Origin: CAWEQO01 sp963811225
GTDB taxonomy: Bacteria > Chloroflexota > Anaerolineae > Anaerolineales > Anaerolineaceae
Assembly: GCA_963811225.1 (NCBI GenBank)
Contig: CAWEQO010000013.1
Span: forward strand, 124,001-188,000
Length of the DNA stretch: 64,000 bases
Direction: 5' to 3'
Under the pieces are notes generated by a model. The model did not search any database. It saw nothing but the letters and a program-made list of their open reading frames with translations, and had not been told where the DNA came from. The position numbers and the translations under genes are program-made. Positions 17,292-25,006 of the stretch are shown here, piece after piece; the first letter of the stretch is position 1; each line of letters opens with the position of its first letter.

Positions 17292-18374
17292 CTAAAGCGA
17301 TGTGGATATCACCTCAAGCGCCTGTTTCATCAGATCCATGTCGGCCTGCGTGCCCATGTGGCCCAGGCGGAACACCTTGCCCGCCAGCGGGCCGTAGTTG
17401 CCGCCCACCGCCAGCCCGTGCCGGCGGAAGCGGGCGTCTAAGTCTTGCCAGGGGATGTCCTCCGGCACATTGACTGCCGTGACGGTCGGCGAGGCGACAG
17501 CGCCCGGTGCATAGAACAGCTCCAGCCCCATGGCGGTCAGCCGCTCACGGCAGTAGACCGCCACCTGCTCGTGCCGTTCGAAGACCGAGTCCAGCCCCTC
17601 CGTCAGGAGCAGCTCGGCCGCAGCGTTCAGAGCCGCCACCCCTGCCCAGTTGGGGGTGTACGGGAAGTAGAAATCCTGCTGAGCGGTCTTGAAAGGTTTG
17701 AGGGCGTCGTAGCCGCTGTAGTTGACCGCATCGATGGCCTTCCATGCCATCTCGCTGACCGAGAGCCAGCACATACTCGGCGGCACGGATAGGGCCTTCT
17801 GCGCCCCGCCCAGGCACAGGTCGATGCCCCAGGCATCCACCTGAACCGGTGCGCCGCCAATGCTGGCGACCGCGTCCACATACAGCAGCGGCACCCCGTA
17901 CTGCGCCTTCAGCCGCCCCAGTTCAGCGATCGGGTTCAACGTGCCTGAGGGGGTCTCGCAGTGGATGGCGGTGATCATCTTGGGCCGGAAGCTAGCAATG
18001 GCCTGCTCGACCTTGCTCCAATCATGCAGCGTCTCGTTCCAAGGGAATTCGACCAGCTGCACCTCAGCCCCAATCGAGCGGGCCATATCGCCCACGCCCG
18101 AGCCGAACAATCCGGTGGAAACGGCCAGCACACGCTCACCAGGGCGAATGCAGCTCTTCAGCGCCGCCCACAGCGCCAGCATGCCCTCGCCGGTTTCGAT
18201 GACCACCTGATTGTGGGTGCCCATCAGCTGCTGCAGTTGAGCTTCGGTGCGGTTATACAGCTCTAAGAACTCCGGCTCGACATCGGCCGAGCCGTAATTG
18301 GTCTGATAGACATTCAACACGGCTTCCGGCACCCTAACCGGGCCTGGAACCATTGGAATGGGATAGGTTTGCAT
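17292..18374 (-). CDS. Class V aminotransferase (alanine-glyoxylate/serine-glyoxylate type)
   Basis: The 360-residue PLP enzyme of fold type I resembles the alanine-glyoxylate / serine-pyruvate / phosphonate aminotransferase group. It begins with MVPGPVRVPEAVL, a family hallmark. ETPSGTLNPI and VDAVASIGG give the PLP-ring Asp, GGAQKALSVP holds the Schiff-base Lys, and the C-terminal GHMG segment closes the domain. The amino donor and acceptor cannot be fixed from sequence. The start at 18374 has a strong AAGGAGGT; a longer in-frame start exists at 18437 with no ribosome site. Confidence 0.88.
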   Translation of the reverse strand: MQTYPIPMVPGPVRVPEAVLNVYQTNYGSADVEPEFLELYNRTEAQLQQLMGTHNQVVIETGEGMLALWAALKSCIRPGERVLAVSTGLFGSGVGDMARSIGAEVQLVEFPWNETLHDWSKVEQAIASFRPKMITAIHCETPSGTLNPIAELGRLKAQYGVPLLYVDAVASIGGAPVQVDAWGIDLCLGGAQKALSVPPSMCWLSVSEMAWKAIDAVNYSGYDALKPFKTAQQDFYFPYTPNWAGVAALNAAAELLLTEGLDSVFERHEQVAVYCRERLTAMGLELFYAPGAVASPTVTAVNVPEDIPWQDLDARFRRHGLAVGGNYGPLAGKVFRLGHMGTQADMDLMKQALEVISTSL

Positions 18375-18553
18375 GTGACCTCCTTGGTTATCGCCGGGGT
18401 GGTTTGCGGTGATGCCCCCTTGCCCAGTGACTGACAATGTTTATTCTACAACAACTTTAAGAAACTGTGAACATACTAAGGTTGTTTCGAAAATAAATAT
18501 GGAGGGTATGCGCAGTCATACCCTCCATATCTACATCCCCTGCGGGAAGTAAC

Positions 18554-19984
18554 TTACTTCGTCAAGCTGATCGATGGCACTCCATGATAGATCACATTAT
18601 TGTTGAACTGGACTACAAAGCTGCCGTTGCCGCGCCCATCCAGTGACCTCGCGATAATCTGGCCCATCACGACCCAATCGTCAGGATCGTAGCCGCCTCC
18701 CATTGCGCCTACGTCACCGTCGAGGGCGTACACCGTGCCGGTGATCTTGATGCTGCCGTTGCCGAAGGTGTTAATTGTATTCTGCTGGCCTCGGGCCATG
18801 AAGAAAACCATGCCCTTGTAGGTGCAGCTGGCCGAATGATCGCCCTCGGTCCCGATGCAGTTGTCATCGTTTGGGGCAGTAAGCTCAAGAGCCGCATTGC
18901 CGGTGAAATCGAAGCCGCCGTCCATCAAATACAGGACAACCCCATCACCCTTGAGCTCATCTTGCCCGGTCATTTTTACGTCGCCAGAAATGCAGTAGAT
19001 GCCGGGGTTCAACCAGATGCTTGAATTTGAAGGCGAACCAAAACTAGGCTGATCATTGCCGCCGTAACGTCCCGGCTCGTAGATCGATTTCTTATTGCTG
19101 CCGTTGCCTGTGGTTGCAATTGAACCGTCTTGGGTGCAGATTGGCTCTTCAAGGAAGCTCAAAGGGTCGCCGATGCGGATGCCGTTGTTTGAGACGGTCT
19201 CGATCGGAGTCGGGTAGACATTGTCGGTCGAATCTTTACATTCCTGAGCAACGTTCCCGTTACCACCGCCATAGGGGCCGCCAGGGTTGCCATTGTTTGT
19301 GCCTTCTTCGGTATAATCATGCACGCCGACGCTGTAGATCTTGTTGCCCCCGCAGGCGCGGATGCCCCAGTTATGCGCAGAGTTTGGCGGATCTATAGAG
19401 CAGTGCCCGTTGTCTGGGTCGGGGGAGTTGAGAAAGATGTCGCCGTAATAGGTGATGATGCCGCCGCTGTGGCCGCCGCCGTTGATATTTAGGAGGTGGT
19501 CGACGCCACCTTGATTCTTGTTCTTTGTGCAGTCACCCATGGCAATGATGGCAGCGTTCGGCATCGCCCCGGCCGCTCCTCGGGTCTTTGAAATCGCCGC
19601 AACCTGATTCTCGACCTCGTTGAAACCGAACAGTTGGGCAAAGAACATCTGAGTCGTTGAATCCAGGCCGACCTGGACCTGGTAGTAGCTGCCATCACCA
19701 TCCGATCCCTGCGAGACGACAATCGCGGCCTGGCTGGGGTCGTAATGGTTGGCCGACAGGACCTCTTCGGCTTTTTGGACCGCCTCCGCATCGGTCCGGC
19801 CCTCTGCTTTCTGGAGCGACCCAGCCAGCGCAGCCGCATCGGCCGCATTCTGAGCTTGTCGGCGGTCGGAATAGACCATACCGCCGTCGATTGCCAGGGC
19901 GGTGAAGCCAAGCAGCACCACAAATCCGAGTGCAATCAAGATGAGCACCTGACCAGATTCCTTTCTGTGGTATTTGATTTGCAT
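18554..19984 (-). CDS. TadG-like protein 2 (Tad pilus-type N-terminus, beta-rich passenger)
   Basis: The 476-residue protein begins with ESGQVLILIALGFVVLLG and ALAIDGGMVYSDRRQAQNA, the Tad-type N-terminal helix shared by TadE/TadG-like pseudopilins. The rest is Gly/Asn-rich and looks like a beta-helix: short repeats such as NPGIYCISGDVKM, GDGVVLYLMDGGF and GNGSIKITGTVYALDG recur. It is a paralogue of the gene at 20306-21652, with the same domain order and closing segment (IYHGVPSISLTK). The start at 19984 has AGGAGG. Cysteines in the passenger may form disulfides outside the cell. The 321 bases upstream hold a likely separate promoter. Confidence 0.85.
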   Translation of the reverse strand: MQIKYHRKESGQVLILIALGFVVLLGFTALAIDGGMVYSDRRQAQNAADAAALAGSLQKAEGRTDAEAVQKAEEVLSANHYDPSQAAIVVSQGSDGDGSYYQVQVGLDSTTQMFFAQLFGFNEVENQVAAISKTRGAAGAMPNAAIIAMGDCTKNKNQGGVDHLLNINGGGHSGGIITYYGDIFLNSPDPDNGHCSIDPPNSAHNWGIRACGGNKIYSVGVHDYTEEGTNNGNPGGPYGGGNGNVAQECKDSTDNVYPTPIETVSNNGIRIGDPLSFLEEPICTQDGSIATTGNGSNKKSIYEPGRYGGNDQPSFGSPSNSSIWLNPGIYCISGDVKMTGQDELKGDGVVLYLMDGGFDFTGNAALELTAPNDDNCIGTEGDHSASCTYKGMVFFMARGQQNTINTFGNGSIKITGTVYALDGDVGAMGGGYDPDDWVVMGQIIARSLDGRGNGSFVVQFNNNVIYHGVPSISLTK

Positions 19985-20305
19985 AATTCCTCCTTTATGT
20001 TTGGATCGAACAATGGTATCCAACGGATACAAAATACAATGGAATCCATACAGGTAATTTAAGGCAAGCGTTAATGAAACCGGGTAACCAACGTCAATCG
20101 CGGCCGGGAGCGGCGATATTGATTTTGATTTCGAGATAGCTGTTAAAAGGTTTAAATCCCCCTGCACAAGCGTTGACAAGATCGGGGCAGCCGATCTGAA
20201 TGTCGCACCCCAGTTACCCACATTCCAAGCGGACAATTCGTGACGAACGATATTCGATGTTCTATGTGAGAACTGCAATCACTGCCAGGGCAGTTGATTC
20301 TATTT
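19985..20305 (-). other. Intergenic stretch between the two TadG-like genes
   Basis: No gene is seen. It holds a palindrome ACTGCC-AG-GGCAGT (20281-20294) just after the stop of the upstream gene, and a small hairpin GATCGG-GGCAG-CCGATC at about 20181-20197. The rest is AT-rich and may carry the promoter of the second gene. Confidence 0.5.
20281..20294. promoter_or_regulatory. Palindrome ACTGC-N4-GCAGT, site B
   Basis: ACTGC-CAGG-GCAGT lies directly after the stop of the TadG-like 1 gene. It is an exact match to the recurring motif; here it might also act as a weak terminator. Confidence 0.5.
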
Positions 20306-21652
20306 TTACTTCGTCAAAGCGATCTTCGGCTTACCATGGTAGATCCATTCATCATCATAAAGAACCGAGAAGGTGCCACTGCCGTTTCCAACGAGATTCT
20401 TCGTGATGACCTGTCCTCTTACCACCCATTCATCCTGTTCTGATCCGCCGCCATCGGCACGGACGCTACCATCGAGAGCGTAAACAGTGCCCCAAACCTC
20501 GGTGTGACCGTTACCGGAAAATTCGATCTCGGCCGTGTTCCCTCTGGCTGAGAAAATGACCATGCCGTTGTAATCGCAAATGTTAGATGGATCCCCAGCC
20601 GTTCCTTCGCAGTTGGTATCTGTCGGTGCTGTCAAATGCACGAGCGCTTGCCCAGAGAACTTGGCGCCCAAGTTGGCCAAATACAAGACTACCCCATCTC
20701 CACTGATTGAGGAACCCGAGGCCATTGAAATATCTTTCGGATTCTTGCTGTCACCATAAATACAATAGATGCCCGGTTTGAGCGTAATATCCCCATCCGT
20801 TGGAAAATCCAAAGAATAGCCCTCTCCATAATTCCCAGGATTATAGACGTTCGGAGAATCCACGGAGCCATTCGAATTGCAGACCGGTTCATCCAAGCCT
20901 TCTAAAGGATCACCAATTCTAAGACCTCCATTTGCATCATGTTGAGTGATTGGAGACGGATCAATCATCGGTTCCCAAGGATAATCGTATGAACCAACGC
21001 TGATGATATTTCCATTAACGGCGAGTACACCAATAGACTTCGGGGCGCTGGTCAACTCAATAGGGCAAACATCCGGACCCGGCGAATTTAGGAAAATATC
21101 CCCATTAAGGACAACCAACCCCCCGCCTTTATCCTCGGCGCCGCCACCGTTGAGCGTGATCAAGTGTTTCACCCCACCATCTTTAACCGGGATCGTGCAG
21201 TCGCCCATGGCGATAATGGCCGCTCCCTCTGGCCCGCCGAAGCTGCCGCGGGTCTTAGCGACCGCATTGACCTTGTTTTCCACTTCATTAAACCCAAACA
21301 GGTGTGCGAAGAACATCTTGGTGATGGATGACAGGTCTACCTGCACTTGGAAATAGCTGCCATCGCTGTCTGATCCTGTAGAGACGACAATCGACGCCTG
21401 GGCAGGGTCGTAATGGTTCACTGCCAAGACCTCCTCTGCTTTCGCAATGGCGGTCGTATCCAGCTGGCCTTCGGCTTTCTGGAGCGCTCCGGCCAGCGCG
21501 GCCGCATCGGCTGCGTTCTGGGCCTGGCGGCGGTCGGAATAAATCATGCCTCCGTCGATTGCCAGGGCAGTGAACCCAAGCAGCACGATAAAGGCAACCG
21601 CAATTAAAATCAGTACCTGTCCGGACTCTTTCTGGTGATCGCCTGTATTCAT
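20306..21652 (-). CDS. TadG-like protein 1 (Tad pilus-type N-terminus, beta-rich passenger)
   Basis: The 448-residue protein is a paralogue of the downstream gene. Its N-terminus ESGQVLILIAVAFIVLLG with ALAIDGGMIYSDRRQAQNA is the Tad-type membrane helix and following Ala-rich helix. The passenger is rich in beta-strand repeats (GDGVVLYLANLGAKFSGQAL, GNGHTEVWGTVYALDG). The two paralogues match best at both ends and differ in the centre, suggesting duplication and divergence. The start at 21652 has AGGAGG. It lies 43 bases behind the TadE-like 2 gene on the same strand. It is probably a minor pseudopilin or a surface protein anchored by its N-terminal helix. Confidence 0.87.
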   Translation of the reverse strand: MNTGDHQKESGQVLILIAVAFIVLLGFTALAIDGGMIYSDRRQAQNAADAAALAGALQKAEGQLDTTAIAKAEEVLAVNHYDPAQASIVVSTGSDSDGSYFQVQVDLSSITKMFFAHLFGFNEVENKVNAVAKTRGSFGGPEGAAIIAMGDCTIPVKDGGVKHLITLNGGGAEDKGGGLVVLNGDIFLNSPGPDVCPIELTSAPKSIGVLAVNGNIISVGSYDYPWEPMIDPSPITQHDANGGLRIGDPLEGLDEPVCNSNGSVDSPNVYNPGNYGEGYSLDFPTDGDITLKPGIYCIYGDSKNPKDISMASGSSISGDGVVLYLANLGAKFSGQALVHLTAPTDTNCEGTAGDPSNICDYNGMVIFSARGNTAEIEFSGNGHTEVWGTVYALDGSVRADGGGSEQDEWVVRGQVITKNLVGNGSGTFSVLYDDEWIYHGKPKIALTK

Positions 21653-21695
21653 CGTTCCTCCTCGCTTACCAGCGGAGTTCTATGGTCTTTAAAAA

Positions 21696-22151
21696 TCAAT
21701 AACAGATGGGGGTGAGAATCACGTAGTGGATCTCGGCTTTCAAAGGAAGCGGCTTGTTGCCAACAATTGTGGTGGTCAACGGCATGATAAACTGGTGGTA
21801 ATAGGTAACGGTAATATTGATCAGGTCGCCGGCGCACGCGTCAGCGACATCGATCGAGCCATCATTGACGCTGATCTCGATATCGTAATCAGGGACAGCG
21901 GCCATATCCACCGGGCTATCCGAAGAGATGTGGATACGGTTGAGAATGTCAGCTGTCGTCTTGGTCTCGGTAATCGAGGCGTAGATGGCGCCTTCCTGGG
22001 CCGCATCCCGGATGGCGATGTAGGCGAAGAACATGCGCCCCAGGTCGATCACGCCGCCTAACACAGAACAGCAGCACCATAAAGCTGACTGCCAGTTCCA
22101 CCAGGCTTTGGCCTTTTGTTTGTTTTGGAGGTGTTGTTGTGGTTTTTTCAT
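21696..22151 (-). CDS. TadE-like protein 2 with scrambled N-terminus (two compensating indels)
   Basis: From about residue 30 on, the 151-residue product is a normal TadE-like protein (LGGVIDLGRMFFAYIAIRDAAQEGA). Residues 4-29, where the TM helix should be, read as unrelated sequence rich in Trp and Cys (WWNWQSALWCCC). The other frame reads GQSLVELAVSFMVLLF, exactly the expected helix. Adding one A to the run after the ATG (six A) and dropping one T near 22070 restores a normal protein. The gene is therefore either damaged by two compensating changes or mis-sequenced twice. As written, the product lacks a membrane helix. Confidence 0.75.
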   Translation of the reverse strand: MKKPQQHLQNKQKAKAWWNWQSALWCCCSVLGGVIDLGRMFFAYIAIRDAAQEGAIYASITETKTTADILNRIHISSDSPVDMAAVPDYDIEISVNDGSIDVADACAGDLINITVTYYHQFIMPLTTTIVGNKPLPLKAEIHYVILTPICY

Positions 22152-22562
22152 TGAATTATAACCCCTCGCAATGATCTCATTCGAATATAATTGGTTGACA
22201 ACATGTATTGGCGTTGTATTGAATCAGGGGCTGAAATAGTAATTGTATACTGTACCGCTTGTCACAGAGATCCCAACCAATGATATAAGGGATCGTTGTA
22301 AAATCGTTATTTGCAAGATGAGCAGAAGCGACACATGTTCCATCCGAATCTGTTGAACTTAACGGTTATAGCACATGGATGATAGGTTATCGATTCGAGT
22401 GACATTCAGGCGAAGTAATCCAGTCTCCCATTTACCGTGAACCCACAACGGTGGTTGTTTTGTCTTCAACAGTAACAGTGACGAATGCAAATCCGGCCTG
22501 TTATCGAGATCGTTTTACTGCTTCGGTACTAAAGCGCTAACATCCATATCTAGCTTAGCCGG
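22152..22562 (-). other. 411-base gap inside the Tad cluster
   Basis: I see no gene, tRNA or strong hairpin. The composition is more AT-rich than the flanking genes, and no recognised protein appears in any frame. It may be a decayed gene or a long leader of the second half of the cluster. Confidence 0.5.
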
Positions 22563-23120
22563 CTAGGACCACGCCCCACCCCCACCTCCTCCACCGCCTC
22601 CCGTGTCTTTGCGAGCAATGTACAGGTCGGTGACGATGGTATGGGCATTATCGGATTGGAGTGTCAAATCGGAAAGCGGAAGCGGCACCAGCGGCGAGTA
22701 GGTGGCTGTGACTTGTACCAAAATGCGCGCGCCTGGGACGATCTCGGCCGGGTTGAGGGTATCGCAGCCGCCATCGATGGCAGTATGCACGGCGCCATTC
22801 TTTAAGTTGTCGTACGATATCAGGATATTGGCGTCGTCGATCCCGGCGGCGAAGCCGACGCGCTTGGCGGCGTCCCAAATCCCGGTGCAATCATCGAAGT
22901 TGTCGACGGCTGCGCCGTAGCGGGCGGCCTCACGGCTGGCGGATGCTACCGAGCTGTAGACGAACAGCAGCCAGCCCATTTCAATGATGGCCCATATGAT
23001 GAACAATACGATGGGAATTGTGAGCGCAAATTCGACCAAACCCTGGCCGGCTGCCCCCTGCGCCTCTCTTCGGCGCGGCCTGCTTTTCAATGCGATGTGT
23101 GATGCTTGGCTGTTTGGCAT
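22563..23120 (-). CDS. TadE-like pseudopilin with poly-Gly tail
   Basis: The 185-residue protein has a basic N-terminus followed by GQGLVEFALTIPIVLFIIW and EMGWLLFVYSSVASASREAARYGA, the classical TadE segment with the conserved Glu. The middle holds Cys residues (FDDCTGIWD, GGCDTLNPAE) likely paired outside the cell. The C-terminus is a run of nine Gly followed by AWS. TadE proteins are minor pseudopilins of the Tad secretion and pilus system. It is the first gene of the cluster, directly behind a cyclic-di-GMP riboswitch. No TadA ATPase, TadB/C platform or prepilin peptidase lies within the window. Confidence 0.9.
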   Translation of the reverse strand: MPNSQASHIALKSRPRRREAQGAAGQGLVEFALTIPIVLFIIWAIIEMGWLLFVYSSVASASREAARYGAAVDNFDDCTGIWDAAKRVGFAAGIDDANILISYDNLKNGAVHTAIDGGCDTLNPAEIVPGARILVQVTATYSPLVPLPLSDLTLQSDNAHTIVTDLYIARKDTGGGGGGGGGAWS

Positions 23121-23189
23121 ACGAAGTCCTCGTCCCCCCCTGGCGAATAATTCGGCTGACTTATAGAATGAATAATAGACCGGTCGGCC

Positions 23190-23271
23190 TCATTCGGCAG
23201 CCAGACTATCTGCTTTGCAGACCCTCAGCTTTGCGTCCCCACCTCGCGATGAGTTTGCCCTTTCGTGGTTG
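23190..23271 (-). promoter_or_regulatory. Cyclic-di-GMP-I (GEMM) riboswitch
   Basis: Read on the minus strand from about 23271, the RNA has the conserved GEMM-I core: CACG-AAA-GGGCAAAC, then a P2 stem capped by a GCGA tetraloop (CTCATC-GCGA-GGTGGG), then GGGACGCAAAGC. P3 is TCTGC-AAA-GCAGA, and the core closes with ATAG-TCTGG-CTGCCGA, which pairs with the 5' side as P1. This matches the layout of the Vibrio Vc2 aptamer. It lies 70 bases upstream of the first TadE-like gene, so cyclic-di-GMP probably controls pilus-type genes here. No terminator is obvious in the expression platform; control of translation is possible. Confidence 0.9.
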
Positions 23272-23461
23272 TTTCCCCCTGATAATCTAATCCAGGAAAA
23301 CTGGATATTCAGCGCCATTGCATTCGTGCTGCCAGGAAGGATATGATCTATGAATGCAATTGGCAGCCTGAACAGGGTATCTTAAAATAAATTATAACAA
23401 GGAATTACCGGATTTCAATAGATTTGTAATGTCTGAGGAGTGGTTACGCGGAGAGGAGCGG

Positions 23462-24030
23462 TCACTTCCCCTTTTTGTGCGCTTCCCACTCCAGGCGCAG
23501 CAAGCCAAACAACAGCTCATCCTCGAACTCACCCCGCTTGAGTACATTCTCGCGCATGCAGCCTTCCTGCACGAAGCCCAACCCCTGAAACAAACGGATC
23601 GAGCGAGTGTTAAAGCGTACACCTCCGCCTGTATACGGTGCATACCCAGCCGTTCGAAGCAGAAATCGATTACCGCCGTCAGCAACTCTTTGCCGAAGCC
23701 CCGGCCCCAGCAGGTCTTATCGCTGATCGAAATGCCCAGGCGGCAGTGACGGTGGTAGCGGTCGACGAAGGCGATCATGCCGTTGCCGATGAAGCGGTCT
23801 CCTTCTCTCAAATGGATCGCATAGTGGATGGTCGTGCTGGTCAGGTCACCTTTCTTGATCAGCCGCTCCATCACCTTGCGGGTCTCTTCCAGTAGATCGG
23901 GCCGGCGATCTTCAGGCTCGTCGCTGCTCAAGTAGTTCAGCTCGGGGTCTTCCTCCCAGGCGTGATACTGCACCAGGTTCCTCATTGAATGTGGTTTGAG
24001 GATAAGTCGCTCGGTTTCGAGGTAAATCAT
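23462..24030 (-). pseudogene. GNAT N-acetyltransferase (RimJ/RimL-like), frameshifted
   Basis: The first 150 residues are a GNAT domain: LETERLILKP at the start, IGNGMIAFVD, and the acetyl-CoA loop CWGRGFGKELL. After EVYA the frame goes wrong. In the next frame the expected ending continues, FNTRSIRLFQGLGFVQEG and so on, to a stop at 23462-23464. One base is missing at about 23611-23613. If read without correction, the product would run to 23392 with an unrelated Cys/Ser-rich tail. Family members acetylate protein N-termini or small amines. It may be recent damage or a sequencing error. Confidence 0.82.
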
Positions 24031-24054
24031 GGTACTCCTTCTAGCGGTTGAGAA

Positions 24055-24534
24055 TCAGCGTGCCGGCACGGTTTTGGTATCCCCGGTTTCTAAAGGGAGC
24101 TCTGCGGTGCATTCCGGGCAGCGGGTGGCGCCGATTGGAATGCTCAGGGTGCAGTAGGGGCACTTCTTTTGCGTGGGCACCTTCTCTGTGGTTTTCCCGG
24201 TCCGCAGGCTGTTGATCCAGCGCACGATTAGAAAGATGATAAACGCCAGAATAATAAAATTGATCAAGGTGTTGATGAAGTGACCGTAGTTGATCGTCGG
24301 CGCGCCGGCTGCCTGGGCTTCGGCTAAGGAATTATAGGTTTTACCAGACAAATTGATGTAATAATTGTTGAGGTCTTTGGTGCGGCCCAGCACGACGCCC
24401 AGCGGCGGCATGACCAGGTCGGAGACGATCGAATCCACGATCTTGTTAAAGGCCCCACCAATAATAATGCCGACTGCAAGGTCGATCACGCTGCCGCGCA
24501 CGGCAAACTCTTTGAAATCAGTCCAGATCGCCAT
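24055..24534 (-). CDS. mscL: Large-conductance mechanosensitive channel MscL with C-terminal zinc ribbon (copy 1)
   Basis: The 159-residue protein opens with the MscL N-terminal helix and first TM segment (FKEFAVRGSVIDLAVGIIIGGAF). The periplasmic loop and second TM (GHFINTLINFIILAFIIFLIV) follow. After the normal C-terminal helix there is an added 25-residue zinc ribbon: C-P-Y-C and C-P-E-C. The channel opens under membrane tension on osmotic downshock. The zinc ribbon is not part of the classical E. coli protein and may control assembly or gating. A second copy with the same fusion is at 27867-28328. Confidence 0.93.
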   Translation of the reverse strand: MAIWTDFKEFAVRGSVIDLAVGIIIGGAFNKIVDSIVSDLVMPPLGVVLGRTKDLNNYYINLSGKTYNSLAEAQAAGAPTINYGHFINTLINFIILAFIIFLIVRWINSLRTGKTTEKVPTQKKCPYCTLSIPIGATRCPECTAELPLETGDTKTVPAR

Positions 24535-25006
24535 GTAAAGACTCCTTAATTCCCGTTTTCGCCCACGTCAGTGTTATATACCATAAAGAAAGAGAACAGA
24601 CAAGCAAAGCAGAACTTTGACAGTTTAGACGGATGTCTTTATAGATACCCGCTTGAACGATGAACTCTTCTTATATATTTTATAGATACTTCCAATACTG
24701 TTTTAAGGACAATTAGAAGCGATCACGTTACGATTAATATCATGAAAGAAATCGATAGAGATCTCTTTCAGGATTGGGGGCAAATGAATGCTTGTTTCAT
24801 TCACAGCCTTAAGGAGGGGGGAAACGTTCCACAGATTCTCTGCGAAACAAATTCCCTATATTCCCAGGTTCTCAAATAAACCCGGCGCGGCGATTCATGA
24901 TCGCCTTTATTTGGCTTTAACCAGGCAGAGCTTCCCTGCCGCGCGCAGTCTCAAATCAACATGGTTCAATCATCGCAAAAGCTTAATGTATCGGTAGGAA
25001 AAGAAC
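24535..25006. other. 472-base gap between divergent mscL and cupredoxin genes
   Basis: It holds the promoters of both divergent genes. The sequence is AT-rich, with a short hairpin GAAAGA...TCTTTC near 24744-24771. A 69-codon frame at 24788-24997 has no recognisable content and is not called. Confidence 0.5.

Noticed and set aside
24788..24997. 69-codon frame upstream of the cupredoxin gene
   Set aside because: No recognisable family, and it lies in the leader of the following gene.
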